Shown: positions 8,177 through 18,115 of the stretch, in pieces
How positions within the stretch are numbered: the stretch's first letter is position 1
Layout: the number at the start of each line of letters is the position of its first letter
NCBI GenBank assembly: GCA_963674475.2
Contig: CAXXFQ010000006.1
Span: forward strand, 1 to 24,240
Direction: 5' to 3'
DNA: 24,240 nucleotides
Source: CAXXFQ01 sp963674475
GTDB taxonomy: Bacteria; Planctomycetota; Planctomycetia; Pirellulales; Thermoguttaceae
Program-made: the position numbers and the translations under genes
Notes under the pieces: generated by a model
What the model saw: the letters and a program-made list of their open reading frames with translations, nothing else
Databases searched by the model: none
Told to the model about the DNA's origin: nothing

Positions 8177-8393
8177 AACCTATAGCAATTCCATAAGCGG
8201 ATCTATGGAAAGAACTTAGGGCTTCACCCCAATTGGAATAATGGAATGATGGGTTCGAAGGAGTTTTTTATAATTAAAACGGTTTATTTCCGCTCTTATC
8301 CCAATATTTCAGCATTCCATTCTGATGACATAAACGGGTTGCTATTAAGAAACATGTTATTTCAATAAGTTGTAGAATTTCTGAGCCGTTAAG

Positions 8394-11300
8394 TTACAGG
8401 TTGCCTTGTGATCCTTGAGATCCAAGGGCGTCGGGCGCCTCTTCTGTGGAATGGTCCCGTGCAATCAGTATGTAAATCGACGGAACAATAAAAAGGGTGA
8501 AAAGACTGCCGATGGTCATGCCGCCTACGATCACCAGACCGATAGAGTTTCGGGCCGCAGCGCCTGCGCCGGTGACCAGGGTCAACGGAAAATGACCGGC
8601 AATCGTTGCCCCGGTGGTCATGAGAATCGGTCGCAGCCGGGTCAAGGACGCCTCTCGAACCGCCTCGGGTTTGGATCGTCCCTGTGCCTGGAGCTTGTTG
8701 GCAAATTCTACAATAAGAATGCCGTTCTTGGACACCAACCCCACCAGAGTTACAAGACCCACCTGGGAATAGATATTCATAGTAGAGGTCCAGCCGTGGG
8801 TCCAAAACGGAACATTGGGGTCCGGCATTCTAAGGAAAGTGAACACCAGCGCGCCGAACATGGCCAGCGGCACCGACCCGGCAAGGATCACAAAAGGGTC
8901 TCGAAAGCTGTTGAATTGTGCGGCCAGCACTAAAAAAATAAGCACCACGGCAAGCCCAAAAGCGGGAAGAAATTTATTGGCTTCCGTGCGCAGCTGACGG
9001 GACTCTCCAGTGTAATCGATCACGTAGCCTTTTGGAAGTATTTTTGCCGCTTCGTCTTCAAGATACCGAAGCGCTTCATCCAGGGGGCGCACCGACACCC
9101 CGCTGATCTTTACGGCATTTAACTGTTGGAAGCGGTTCATGGAACGGGGTACGGTGGTATTACGGATGGAAGCAACCGTGCTGAAGGGCACCAGATTTCC
9201 ATCCGGACCGGTGATGTAAATGTTATTGAGTTGTTCCGGGTTGAGTCGATCCACCCGTTTGATCTGGGGAATGACCTTGTAGCTGCGGCCGGCGATGTTA
9301 AACCGGTTCACGAAATTTCCCCCCAGCATGGACGCCATATCCACCCCCACCTGCTCAAGATTGAGGCCCAGATCCGCCACCCGGTCACGATCAATAACAA
9401 GTTCTGCCTGGGGCTGGTCAATCTTGACGTCAATAATAGGGGGGAAGGCAAACAAACCGCTCTGAATGGCCTTGAACTGAATCTGCCTGGCAAAGGAGAG
9501 GATCTGTTCCGATTCAGCCGTGGAGGCTATGATAAACTCAACGGGAAACTGACCGCCCCCGGGAAGCGCCGGCGGTGTTACCGGAAGCACTCGAACTCCG
9601 GGAATGGCATGCAATTTTTGCTGTACTTCAGGCAGAATCTGAAAAATCGTCCGTTCTCGTTCGCTCCACGGGACGGTGGCCATACCGCCGAATCCGGAGG
9701 AGGGCATGGTCAACTGAAACGTGTGATCCGTCTCCGGTATACTGAAGAAAATCCGGTTCACCGCGGCTGCAGAATAACTGGTCTGGTCAAGGGTAGCGTT
9801 GGCCGCAGCATCAATGATACCGAAAATCACCCCCTGATCCTCAGAAGGTGCAAGTTCTACCGGAGACATGATAAACATGGGGATGGTGAGCAAACTGACC
9901 ACCAGCCACACCATATAGACCGCCGGCCGGGTGTTAAGGGTGACGTCCAGCAATCGTCCGTATGCGTCTCTGAGACGGCTGAACCCACGGGAAATTTTTC
10001 CGGCCAGCCCGCGTTCTTCGATCCCCGGTTTCAGTAATTTTGATGCCATCATCGGGGAAAGTGTCAGGGCCACCACACCGGAAATGGTTACCGCACCGGC
10101 CAGGGTAAACGCGAATTCCCTAAAAAGAGACCCGGTAAGCCCTCCCTGTAAAGCGATGGGGATATAGACCGCTGCAAGGGAAACCGTCATGGCAATGATA
10201 GGGCCCACAAGTTCACGGGCTCCCTGTATTGCGGCATCAAAGGGCGACAGCCCTATTTTCAGATGCCGCTCCACATTTTCCACCACCACGATGGCGTCGT
10301 CCACCACAAGACCCACGGAAAGTACGATGGCAAGCAGGGTGAGCAAGTTAATGGTAAAGCCAAATACCTGCATCAGAAACACCGCGCCGATAAGAGACAG
10401 GGGAATGGCGACCACAGGGATTAATACGGATCGAAAGGAACCGAGAAATAGAAAAATAATGATCACAACGATGAGCAGGGTGTCTCCGAGGGTTTTGGTC
10501 ACTTCTCGAATTGCATCCTTGATGTATTGGGTGCCATCGTAGGCAACGCTTGCCTCCATGCCTGTGGGGAGCTCCTTTTGTATGTATTGCATCTGGACGC
10601 GAATCCGGTTAATGACATCCAGGGAATTGGCATTCGGCAGGGGCCAGATGCCCATAAACACAGCGGTTTGTCCTGAAAAACGCACTTCGGTATCATAGTC
10701 TTCCGCCCCCAACACGATGTCTCCGATATCCTCGAGTCTTATAATGGCGCCATCCTGCTGCCGAATAACCAGCCGTTTGAATTCTTCCACGGAGCGCAGA
10801 TCCGTATCGGCGGTCAGATTTACCTGAATCAACGCTCCTTTGGTGCGGCCCACCGCGGCAAGGTAATTGTTGGCGGCCAGGGCACGTCTGACCTGAACCG
10901 GGCTGACGTTGAACGCAGCCATGCGGTCGGGCTTCAGCCAGATGCGCATGGCAAATGTCCTGCCGCCAAGAATATCGGCCCGTTGCACCCCTTCTACCGC
11001 AGAGAGTCGGGGTTGCACCACACGCACCAGGTAGTCGGTGATCTCATTTTGCATCAGTACATCGGAAGTAAAACTCAGATACGACGAGGCGAACCGGCTC
11101 TCAGCCGATTCCACATTGATGATCGGAACCTCTGCCTCCGGGGGCAAATCGTTTCGAACCTGATCCACCTTGGAACTGATTTCAGAAAGCGCCTGGATGG
11201 GATCGTAATTGAGTTTCAGGCGAATGTTGATCGAAGAGAGGCCCAGTGCGCTTTGAGATTCAATATATTCAATGCCGTCGGCCGCGGCAATGGCCCGCTC

Positions 11301-11517
11301 TAAAGGGGTGGTAATAAATCCTCGGACAAGATCGGCGCTTGCACCCACATAAACCGTGGTGACCGTAACCGCAGAGCTCTCGCTGCGGGGATACTGGCGA
11401 ACATTGAGCGTGCGAATCGCCTGCAAGCCGGCAATAATAATCACAAGATTGACCACCATTGCAAGGACCGGTTGAACGTAACGACTCGCAAATAAACAGA
11501 TCGGTGAGCAATTTCAT
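8394..11517 (-). CDS. HAE1-type RND efflux transporter, one N-terminal frameshift
   Basis: This inner-membrane proton-driven pump of about 1040 residues belongs to the AcrB/MexF class. After the first membrane helix come the porter-domain segments (VTVTTVYVGASADLV, TTPLERAIAAADGIEYI), the TM2-TM6 block and the proton-relay motif SVGLVVDDAIVVVENVERHL in TM4, then the second repeat ending in TM8-TM12 (FAVVLIFLVLAAQFNS-like region and GLVSKNGILIVEFAN). The natural start is the ATG at 11517: MKLLTDLFI joins ASRYVQPVLAMVVNLVIIIAG once one T of the T run at 11490-11492 (minus-strand T) is removed; without that, translation would have to begin inside the first helix. It lies 92 bases downstream of the adaptor gene and is probably co-transcribed. 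No outer-membrane TolC-type gene is in the window, so the partner channel must come from elsewhere. Confidence 0.93.
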
Positions 11518-11609
11518 GGTCTTACATATTTAGCTTTGGGAAAATAAGGTTTCAAAAACTTGAAGTTAACCTGAGCCATTCATTTGGGTTGTTACAAAGT
11601 ACTTTTGGA

Positions 11610-12742
11610 TTATGCATCCGCCGGTTTAGGCATTTGCTTGAATTCAGGTGACAGGGTGTTATCTATAACAACGGCCTGGCCGTTTCTAAGCTTAAACACG
11701 CCGGTACTGACCACTGTCTCCCCCTGTTTGAGCCCGGAGACAACCGATATATAGTCCCCGCGTTTTTCTCCCAAACGTACGAACTTCTGGTTTAGCACCA
11801 GACTGGACGGTTCATTTGTATCATTTTTTTTCTTCTCAACCACAAACACGGAGTCTCCGTAAGGCGCATACAGCACTGAGGTGGCGGGAATGGCGAGCAC
11901 CTCAATCCGGTCCGGCAACACCACCGACACGTTCACGTACATACCGGGCCGAAGCCGCTCTGCCGGGTTTGCCACGGTTGCCTGAATCCGAATGTTTCGG
12001 GTAGCAGCATCAACCTGGGGGTTTATGGCTGTAATTTTTCCGGAAACCACCTGTCCTGGAAACGCATCGGTGGTCAGTCGAATGGCCAGACCCGGGTGCA
12101 CCTGGGCCAGCCGTTGCTGGGGCAACAGAAAATTCACATAAATGGGATCCAGGAACTGGAGCGAAACAATCTCATCCCCCTCATTGAGCGTTTGCCCCAG
12201 GTTCACCTGGCGGATACCGAGACGGCCGGCAAATGGGGCTCGAATGGTCTTCTTCCCGATAACTGCACGAATGTTATCTGCCTGGGCCACCGCCTGTTTA
12301 TACTGTGCATCGGCGTTATCAAAATCAGATTGGGATACGGTTTTATTGGCCACCAGTTTTTTTGTGCGCTCAAAGTTTATTTTTGCGAGCGCCACCTCAG
12401 CCTCGGCCGCGCGCAACTGCGCCGATTCGACAGACGTATCCTGCTGCACCAGGAGATCACCCGCTTTCACCATGGTGCCCGGTTCAAAGGCGATATGCAC
12501 CACTTTTCCCGTAAGTTCCGCGGTAACCATCACGCCTTGCACGGCTTCCAGGGACCCGATGGCGGTTAACAAAGACTCCCATGAGTCGTTTTTGGCTATG
12601 GCCGTTGTAACAACTTCCGGAGGCGGTACAAAATTGTCTCCATGGGCGAGTCATCCGTCTCAATTTGAAGGTATTTAATCCCGGCCAACCCCCCAATCAA
12701 CACAATTATTCCAATCAAAGTGATAATTATTCGTTTTACCAT
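11610..12742 (-). CDS. RND periplasmic adaptor (membrane fusion protein), one frameshift
   Basis: This is the adaptor that links the inner-membrane pump to an outer-membrane channel. The start at 12742 gives a membrane anchor (MVKRIIITLIGIIVLIGGLA). Near 12650 the frame shifts and resumes with GDNFVPPPEVVTTAIAKNDSW, the typical entry strand of these proteins. Then follow the lipoyl half-motif GKVVHIAFEPGTMVKAGDLL, a coiled-coil hairpin (AEAEVALAKINFERTKKLV, ADAQYKQAVAQADN), the second lipoyl half TIRAPFAGRLGIRQVNLGQ, the beta-barrel and the membrane-proximal domain. The ORF from LTAIGSLEAV to the stop at 11610 is intact. Length about 377 residues suits the family. It is the first gene of the two-gene pump operon, with TAGGAT just upstream as a weak ribosome site. 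Confidence 0.92.
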
Positions 12743-13090
12743 AATCCTATGTTCGGTTTACGGCCCCTTACATCCGGACCTGTTTTTTGATGTTCCTCTT
12801 AGTTTTCAACAAAAAATTAAAGAATACTAAATTTGAAGGAGATATTCAAGAGAAACACGCACTCGCTTCGCTGCACCCAAATCAAATTCCTTTACCCTGA
12901 TTTTTCAGAGACACTAAATAATTCAGGGGTCGGGACGTTTTTTAGGTTCCATATTCTATCATTCATAATTTTTAAAAGATTTCGAAACAGAATCAAAGGT
13001 CAAAAAGTGATTGATTAAGCAATGAAACCTGCTATAAATTTAGTTAAGATGCCAATAAAAAATAAACCTTAGCGTTTAAAGGAGGAAGCA
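12743..13090. other. Divergent intergenic region, mostly featureless
   Basis: This 348-base gap lies between the leftward pump operon and the rightward SIMPL gene. Apart from the promoter-like pair listed separately near its right end I see no convincing gene, repeat or operator. Short open frames here have no ribosome site and no recognisable product. Confidence 0.4.
13011..13038 (+). promoter_or_regulatory. Candidate sigma70 promoter for the SIMPL gene
   Basis: TTGATT at 13011-13016 (4 of 6 matches) and TATAAA at 13033-13038 (5 of 6) are separated by 16 bases. A start site near 13045 would give a leader of about 45 bases to the ATG at 13091. The call rests only on consensus resemblance. 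Confidence 0.4.
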
Positions 13091-13820
13091 ATGAAAAAAC
13101 TATTTATTCCGGTACTTGACGGTGAGCCTGATGCTCATCGCGCATTCTGCCTTTGCTCAATGTCCGTCTGCTCAGGATCGCAATTTAATTCTTACCGATG
13201 GCATGGCCGAGGTCATGGGCCAAAATGATTCGGCCAAAGTGTCCGTTGCCGTCGTGACCCAGGGGCGAAATTTGGAACAGGTTAGCTCAGAAAATGCCGA
13301 CAAAACCAAAGCGGTCATACACGCCATCAAGGGTTTGAACATTAAAGATCTTAAATTGAAGACTTCCGATTATCGCGTGACGCCCCAAAGGGATTATAAA
13401 GCCAGGCCGCCCAAAATTAACGGGTATGAAGTGCACAATGCCATTGAAATTACGCTGGAAGTATTTGAGCCTGAGCCTTTATCCAAGAATGTTTCCATGA
13501 TTATCGAGAAAGCTCTGGAGAGTGGTTCCAACAATATTAATCATATTCAATTTTACATTAAAAATAAAGCAGCATTAGAAAAGCAAGCCTTAAAACAATC
13601 GACTCAGGAAGCCATGGATCGGGCGAGAATTCTGGCCGAGGCAGCAGGCGTGAAGTTAAAACGTATTGTTTCACTCAGCACCCAACCGCTTCAAATACCG
13701 ACCCGGCAATATATGCTTCGAGGGGCCGGAATAAATACCGAAGCCTCAGCAGCACCGCCGATTGAGGTAGGAGAAGGCCAAATTCGCGTTCAGGTCAGCA
13801 TTGCATATGAAATAGAGTGA
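13091..13820 (+). CDS. Exported SIMPL (DUF541) domain protein, frameshift in signal peptide
   Basis: The ATG at 13091 follows GGAGGA by 5 bases. The N-terminus MKKLFIPVL continues as TVSLMLIAHSAFA once one extra G at 13118 is dropped, producing a standard signal peptide with cleavage after AFA. Without the correction only a truncated start inside the signal sequence is possible. The mature part shows the SIMPL fold pattern: GMAEVMGQNDSAKVSVAVVT, then KGLNIKDLKLKTSDYRVTPQ, GYEVHNAIEITLE, a long helix MIIEKALESGSNNINHIQF and EAMDRARILAEAAGVKLKRI, ending in RVQVSIAYEIE. Family members are periplasmic or outer-membrane associated and of poorly defined function. Length about 242 residues is usual. 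It appears to be a single-gene unit 192 bases ahead of the antiporter gene. Confidence 0.85.
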
Positions 13821-14012
13821 GAAAAGGGGGAAAGTCCACATTTTACTCTTATCGTTTATCATTACGGGGTAAACATAGACACCATTTTTTTACAGGGTCA
13901 CTTGTCAAGACTTCATGGATGAGTCTGTTGATTAATGAGGATTTTCCTTCTTTTTGGAACCGGCGGGGCTTGTTTATAAAGGTCAAGATAAACCGAAAAA
14001 AGTGAGGATCAA

Positions 14013-15333
14013 ATGGCTTTCAGCTTAGCGCTTATTATCATCTTGGGATTAGGAGCTGATTATCTGTTTAAACGCTTTCAATTGCCCGGCCTGATAGGCA
14101 TGCTCATCGTCGGGGTTCTTGTTGGTCCTTATGTATTAAATTTTATGTCTCCTGAAATGATGAAAGTTTCCGGGGATTTCAGAAAAATAGCACTGATTGT
14201 GATTTTGCTTAGGGCCGGATTTGAACTTCGCCGGGATGCTTTGAAACGGGTTGGACGTGCTGCAGTTATTATGAGCGCTGTGCCGGCTGTTTTTGAAATC
14301 GGTGGAGTTATGCTCGTGGCGCCCAAGCTGCTCCATATGACCTATCTCGAGGCTGCCATCCTTGGTAGCATATTGGGTGCAGTTTCTCCGGCAGTTGTTG
14401 TGCCCCTTATGATCGACTTTATGGACCGAGGGCGGGGAGCCAAAAAGGCGATCCCCACTATGATCCTTGGGGCTTCTTCGTTGGATGATGTTTTTGTAAT
14501 TGTTCTGTTCACCGTATTTTTAGGCATGTATGGCGGGGAACAGGCAAACATTTTTATGCAGCTGGGTTGCAATTCCCGTCTCTATTGTTCTTGGTATTGT
14601 CGTTGGAATCATTCCTGGATATTTTTTATATCACCTTTTTACAAAATATGACTGGCGTCCTCCAAAACGGACGATGGTGGTTATGGGTGTGGCTATAGTC
14701 CTTACCTGGCTGGAAGTGGTTTGTGAAGAACATGTTCCAGTGGCCAGCCTTTTGGGCGTCATGGCTATCGGTTTCATTATTTTGGAAAAATCCGAGCCCA
14801 TCGCACATATTATTTCTCAGAAACTAAAGAAACTATGGATATTTGCAGAGCTTTTGCTTTTTGTGCTGGTAGGGGCTCAGGTGAATATTCATGTGGCCTG
14901 GAAAGCAGGTCTGGCCGGAACCCTGGTTATCTTAACAGGTCTTGTTTTTAGAAGTGTGGGAACATATGTGTCACTTTTCGGAACTCCTTTTAATTGGAAA
15001 GAGAAACTGTTTTGCGTGGTGGCTTATATTCCCAAAGCAACTGTCCAGGCTGCTATTGGGGCGGTTCCCCTTGCCGCTGGTGTGGCTTCCGGAGAGGTTA
15101 TTCTGGCTGTAGCGGTTTTATCCATTCTTCTGACGGCACCTATTGGGGCCATTGGCATTATGGTTCTTGGTGAAAGAGTTTTAGATTACGGTGAACTTTC
15201 GATGTATAAATTCAAAGACTTGCGGGATAAGCTGGCACTTCCTCATGTTGGTGAAAGGGTAAGAAGCAAAAAAAACCGGCAGAATATGGAAGGTAGTAGA
15301 GGAAAAAGAGATGTGGCTGAAACAACCCTCTAA
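14013..15333 (+). CDS. Cation:proton antiporter (Na_H_Exchanger fold), one frameshift
   Basis: The protein of about 440 residues has a dozen hydrophobic segments. The first 185 residues include FQLPGLIGMLIVGVLVGPYV, the discontinuous-helix motif GAVSPAVVVPLM and the ion-binding pair GASSLDD (Asp158-Asp159). The frame then shifts near 14570 in a GGG run; removing one G joins NIFMQL to VAIPVSIVLGIVVGII and onward through LEVVCEEHVPVASLLGVMAIGF, FAELLLFVLVGAQV and AYIPKATVQAAIGAVPLAAG. The two-aspartate motif is typical of electrogenic CPA2-type antiporters, whereas CPA1 usually has Asn-Asp; the subclass is inferred from this alone. The charged tail after LDYGELSMYKF is poorly conserved. GAGGAT before the ATG is a plausible ribosome site. 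It may couple to the sodium economy suggested by the F0 genes. Confidence 0.88.
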
Positions 15334-15506
15334 TTCCGGTGGTTTTGATGATAGTTCCAAGAATGATTCCGGTAATCAGCATTCGGTTCTGGGGGGAAGA
15401 AATTAGTAAGAATTCCGGCAAAGATAAGATCCTGTCGTTTAAATACAGTCAAAACGGTCCTTCATTTCAGGAACACTGGGAAATTCTGTATGATTGGCTA
15501 ATATAT
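15334..15506. other. Spacer before the second MITE-like copy
   Basis: I see no gene or clear signal in this short stretch between the antiporter stop and the element. Confidence 0.3.
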
Positions 15507-15739
15507 CAGACCTCGTAACATGATTGAAAAACAGGTCTTTTTTTTGGACATTATCGGGCGTGGTGAAGCCTTCTCGAATCATAGGTTTCAGGTGTCGGGT
15601 GTCAGGTTTCAGGCTGGCTCTCGCTTTTTCACTACTGACACCCGACACCTGAAACCTGAGGGCCAGTGTCCAATTTTCATGCAATCCCCCAAAAATTAAA
15701 GAGTCACGATTATTTTTTCAAGCTGAATGACGAGGTCTG
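15507..15739. mobile_element. 233-bp MITE-like element, copy B
   Basis: This is the inverted partner of copy A. It has perfect 10-bp terminal inverted repeats, CAGACCTCGT at the left and ACGAGGTCTG at the right, and a 5-bp flanking direct repeat TATAT at 15502-15506 and 15740-15744. The core hairpin is a perfect 22-bp inverted repeat (AGGTTTCAGGTGTCGGGTGT plus CA) around a loop of about 30 bases. Perfect ends suggest that copy B is younger or closer to the founder than copy A. No transposase with matching ends is present in the window; IS110 enzymes do not act on such ends, so mobilisation must come from elsewhere. Confidence 0.87.
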
Positions 15740-15740
15740 T

Positions 15741-15836
15741 ATATAGGATTTATGATTGTCGATTTGCGATTGTTGATTGAAAAATCGCCTAAGATTAAAA
15801 GAATTCCAGATCAAAAAACCAAAAACATTATCTGAA
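15741..15836. repeat. 96-bp dispersed repeat, copy 1 (inverted copy at 23041-23136)
   Basis: This stretch matches the reverse complement of 23041-23136 with only four or five differences, without gaps. It contains GATTGTCGATTTGCGATTG and TCAAAAAACCAAAAACATTA. It abuts MITE-like copy B: the match begins within that element's TATAT target duplication. It ends 22 bases before the RidA start codon, so it forms the upstream region of ridA. Confidence 0.75.
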
Positions 15837-15858
15837 ATGCTATAGTAAGGAGACTATT

Positions 15859-16248
15859 ATGGAGTGTAAGATAATTCAAACGGATCAAGCACCGTCTGCC
15901 ATCGGCCCCTATTCCCAGGGTATAGAGGTTGCTAACTGGGTTTTTGTGAGTGGGCAGCTTGGAATGCAACCTGAAACCGGGGAGTTGATAAGTCCGGATT
16001 TTTCGCCCCAGGCACTCCAGGCCTTAGAAAATCTTCGACAGATTGTGCTGGCCGCGGGATGTGATCTTAACTGTGTGACGGCAGTTGATGTTTTTGTCAC
16101 CGACATGGGGGATTTTGCCGAATTTAACAAAATTTATACCGAATACTTTTCAGTGCATCGACCGGCCAGAGCAGTGGTTGAGGTAAGCGCCCTGCCCAAG
16201 GGCGCCAAAGTTGAAATCAAGTGTATTGCATATCGTGGGCTGATTTAA
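15859..16248 (+). CDS. ridA: RidA family enamine/imine deaminase
   Basis: The intact 129-residue protein opens with IIQTDQAPSAIGPYSQGIEV and has GQLGMQPETGEL, the RPARAVVEVSALPKGAKVEI signature and a final KCIAYRGLI. Arg104 and Glu119 correspond to the catalytic or substrate-binding pair of RidA (Arg105 and Glu120 in enterobacterial proteins). The enzyme hydrolyses reactive 2-aminoacrylate and other enamines from PLP enzymes, as a trimer in the cytoplasm. An AAGGAG ribosome site lies 6 bases before the ATG. YraN starts 9 bases after the stop, so it leads a tight gene run. The full-length match and active-site residues make this a firm call. Confidence 0.95.
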   Translation: MECKIIQTDQAPSAIGPYSQGIEVANWVFVSGQLGMQPETGELISPDFSPQALQALENLRQIVLAAGCDLNCVTAVDVFVTDMGDFAEFNKIYTEYFSVHRPARAVVEVSALPKGAKVEIKCIAYRGLI

Positions 16249-16257
16249 CGGATTCAT

Positions 16258-16628
16258 ATGTTAAACAAGCGACAGCAATTTGGTAAAGAAAGTGAGTCCA
16301 TAGCCGTCAGACATCTTAAAAAGAACGGATACAAAATTCTGGAACAGAATTACCGTAACAAGATGGGCGAAATTGACATTATTGCGAAAGATAAGGATGT
16401 CCTTGTTTTTATCGAGGTCAAAGCAAGAAAATCCGGTCGGTTCGGGAATCCCAAATGGGCCGTAACCCCTAAAAAGCAGCGCAAAATTTCCATGGTGGCA
16501 CTCTATTATCTAAAAGTCTCAAATCAGCATAATGCAAAAGCAAGGTTTGATGTTGTAAGCATAGTTTCTGCAGAAAAGAACCCTTATATAGAGATCGTTA
16601 AAATGCCTTCGAACTCGCGTATGGATGA
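16258..16628 (+). CDS. yraN: YraN/UPF0102 family nuclease-like protein, 3' frameshift
   Basis: The first 115 residues have the family pattern: GKESESIAVRHLKKNGYKIL, the acidic core MGEIDIIAKDKDVLVFIEVK and RFDVVSIV. The fold is related to restriction-endonuclease-like resolvases; function in the cell is not settled. As written the frame runs on into RsmI and looks like a fusion, but adding one A to the A run at 16600-16603 gives the usual family ending IEIVKNAFELAYG and a TGA at 16626-16628. That stop overlaps the rsmI ATG by 8 bases (ATGGATGA). A single missing base is therefore the better explanation than a genuine YraN-RsmI fusion. Confidence 0.85.
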
Positions 16629-17489
16629 ATTAGGAGCACTTTACGTGGTTGCCACTCCTATTGGGAACAGGAACGATATTACTGTAAGAGCTCTCAATAT
16701 CCTCGGGAACGTTGATTTTGTGGCTGCGGAAGATACAAGGCATACCGGCAGGCTGCTGGCACATCACAATATTAAATGTCATATGATCTCTTTTCATGAA
16801 CATAATGAAGGTGAGCGTACGCCGGATCTTATAAACAGGCTCAAATCCGGATCATCGGTGGCCCTGGTATCGGATGCAGGTACACCATCCGTATCCGATC
16901 CCGGCTACAGACTTGTAAAAGAGGCCGTCATTAACCATATAAGAGTCATTCCCATTCCCGGAGTGTCGGCCGTCATCACGGCTCTCAGTGTTTCGGGACT
17001 GCCAACCGATTCCTTTGTATTCATAGGCTTTCCCGCTAAAAAGAAAGCAAAGCGGCTAAAGCAACTTAAAGACCTTGCCGTTGAAAGCAAAACCATGGTA
17101 TTTTATGAATCTCCAAAGCGCATTTTGACATTTTTAAAGGAAATCATATCTGTTATGGGGGACAGGCAGGGTGTGCTGTCCAGGGAGATGACCAAGTTAC
17201 ACGAAGAATTTATTAGAGGATTCTTATCTGAAATTTTTTCCAGTTTGAATGTACGTCCGGCAGTAAAAGGCGAATGCACGCTTCTTTTAACGGGATGTGA
17301 AAAAAACAAAGACGTTTCTATTGATGCAGTTAGAACCGAAATCATTAAAGCGCTGGAGAAAAAACAAAGCAGACTTTCCGAATTTTCAAAAATTATCGCC
17401 AAAAATACGGCCTTCCGAAAAATAAGGTATATGATGAGGCATTGGAATTGAAGCGCAAAATGCAAATTGAAAAGCATAATTCGAATTAA
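16621..17489 (+). CDS. rsmI: 16S rRNA (cytidine(1402)-2'-O)-methyltransferase RsmI, 3' frameshift
   Basis: RsmI methylates the ribose of C1402 in the decoding centre of 16S rRNA using SAM. The start MDELGALYVVATPIGNRNDIT is typical. The SAM-binding tetrapyrrole-methylase fold shows AAEDTRHTGRLLAHHNI, LVSDAGTPSVSDPGYRLV and PIPGVSAVITALSVSGLPTD, then FVFIGFPAKK and MVFYESPKRI. The C-terminus as written ends early in a non-family sequence (FRKIRYMMRHWN). Adding one A to the A run near 17400 restores KKYGLPKNKVYDEALELKRK and a stop at 17487-17489. Length becomes about 289 residues, normal for RsmI. It overlaps yraN and is followed by the transferase gene one base later. Confidence 0.93.
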
Positions 17490-17490
17490 T

Positions 17491-18102
17491 ATGGAAACCA
17501 TCCCAAATCCCATACCCGATAGCCAATACCCGATTATCTATCCGGTAATTCTCGCTGTTCATGATAAAGAACAACAGCTTAAAGGCAGGGAAAAGGTTTC
17601 CTTTCTAAGCAAACATGCCAGAAAAGCCCTTGAAATATCCGCCAAAAAGAGCCATGTACAATTACGCAACCCAAAAAAAGATGAAAATGGCGTCCCCTTG
17701 CCGTTTAACGGGCATTACTGGTCCCTGACTCACAAGTCCAAATATGTGGCGGCCGTGATTGCTTCAGCTCCCATCGGTATTGATATCGAAAAGATTCGGT
17801 CCTGTTCAAAGGCTCTTTTCAGAAAAACGGCCTGTGACAGTGAATGGGAACTTTCAAACACAGACCCATTTATCCTTTTTTATCGCTACTGGACGTCAAA
17901 AGAATCGGTATTAAAGGCTTCGGGAACCGGAATCAGAGACCTTTCAAAATGTCGTATTATAAGGATCATCGACGATAATCATCTGATAATAGACTACCGG
18001 AATCAAGAATGGCTTTTAGAACACTTTTATTTCGACGAACACATTGCATCTATTGTTAAAAACGATTTTCATGTTGAATGGACTAATCAAACGAGAATTT
18101 AA
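17491..18102 (+). CDS. 4'-phosphopantetheinyl transferase family protein
   Basis: This enzyme transfers the phosphopantetheine arm of CoA to a carrier protein serine. The core motifs are IGIDIEKIRS (Mg2+-binding Asp and Glu) and WTSKESVLKASGTGI, the W-x-x-KE-x-x-x-K signature of the Sfp superfamily, with GHYWSLTHKSKYVAAVI before them. The ATG at 17491 directly follows the corrected rsmI stop; a TTG at 17467 would add eight residues. No good Shine-Dalgarno precedes either, so coupling to rsmI translation is likely. The length of about 203 residues suits Sfp-type rather than AcpS. No polyketide or peptide synthase is visible, so its carrier target is unknown. Its 3' end carries the ribosome site of the next gene. 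Confidence 0.85.
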   Translation: METIPNPIPDSQYPIIYPVILAVHDKEQQLKGREKVSFLSKHARKALEISAKKSHVQLRNPKKDENGVPLPFNGHYWSLTHKSKYVAAVIASAPIGIDIEKIRSCSKALFRKTACDSEWELSNTDPFILFYRYWTSKESVLKASGTGIRDLSKCRIIRIIDDNHLIIDYRNQEWLLEHFYFDEHIASIVKNDFHVEWTNQTRI

Positions 18103-18115
18103 AGGAGTAACGACT

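Noticed and set aside
7999..8196. Small open frame beginning MRENWTLALRFQVSG, with a near-identical one at 15439-15684
   Set aside because: The similarity is explained by the two copies of the 233-bp element; the frame crosses its hairpin and lacks a ribosome site.
9126..10037. 303-codon open frame on the plus strand opposite the RND pump gene
   Set aside because: It is antisense to a clearly coding region, has low-complexity polar composition and no family resemblance; it is a shadow of the pump gene.
12142..12678. 178-codon open frame opposite the adaptor gene
   Set aside because: Antisense to an evident membrane fusion protein gene; no motif and no ribosome site.
13817..14005. 62-codon open frame between the SIMPL and antiporter genes
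   Set aside because: No motif, no ribosome site and biased composition; probably non-coding.
16258..17451. Genuine YraN-RsmI fusion protein
   Set aside because: One added A restores the normal end of YraN and an overlapping rsmI start, which is a simpler explanation.
18044..18115. Upstream extension of the beta-CASP protein
   Set aside because: It overlaps the transferase gene, has no ribosome site, and the ATG at 18116 follows AAAGGAG and gives the family N-terminus.
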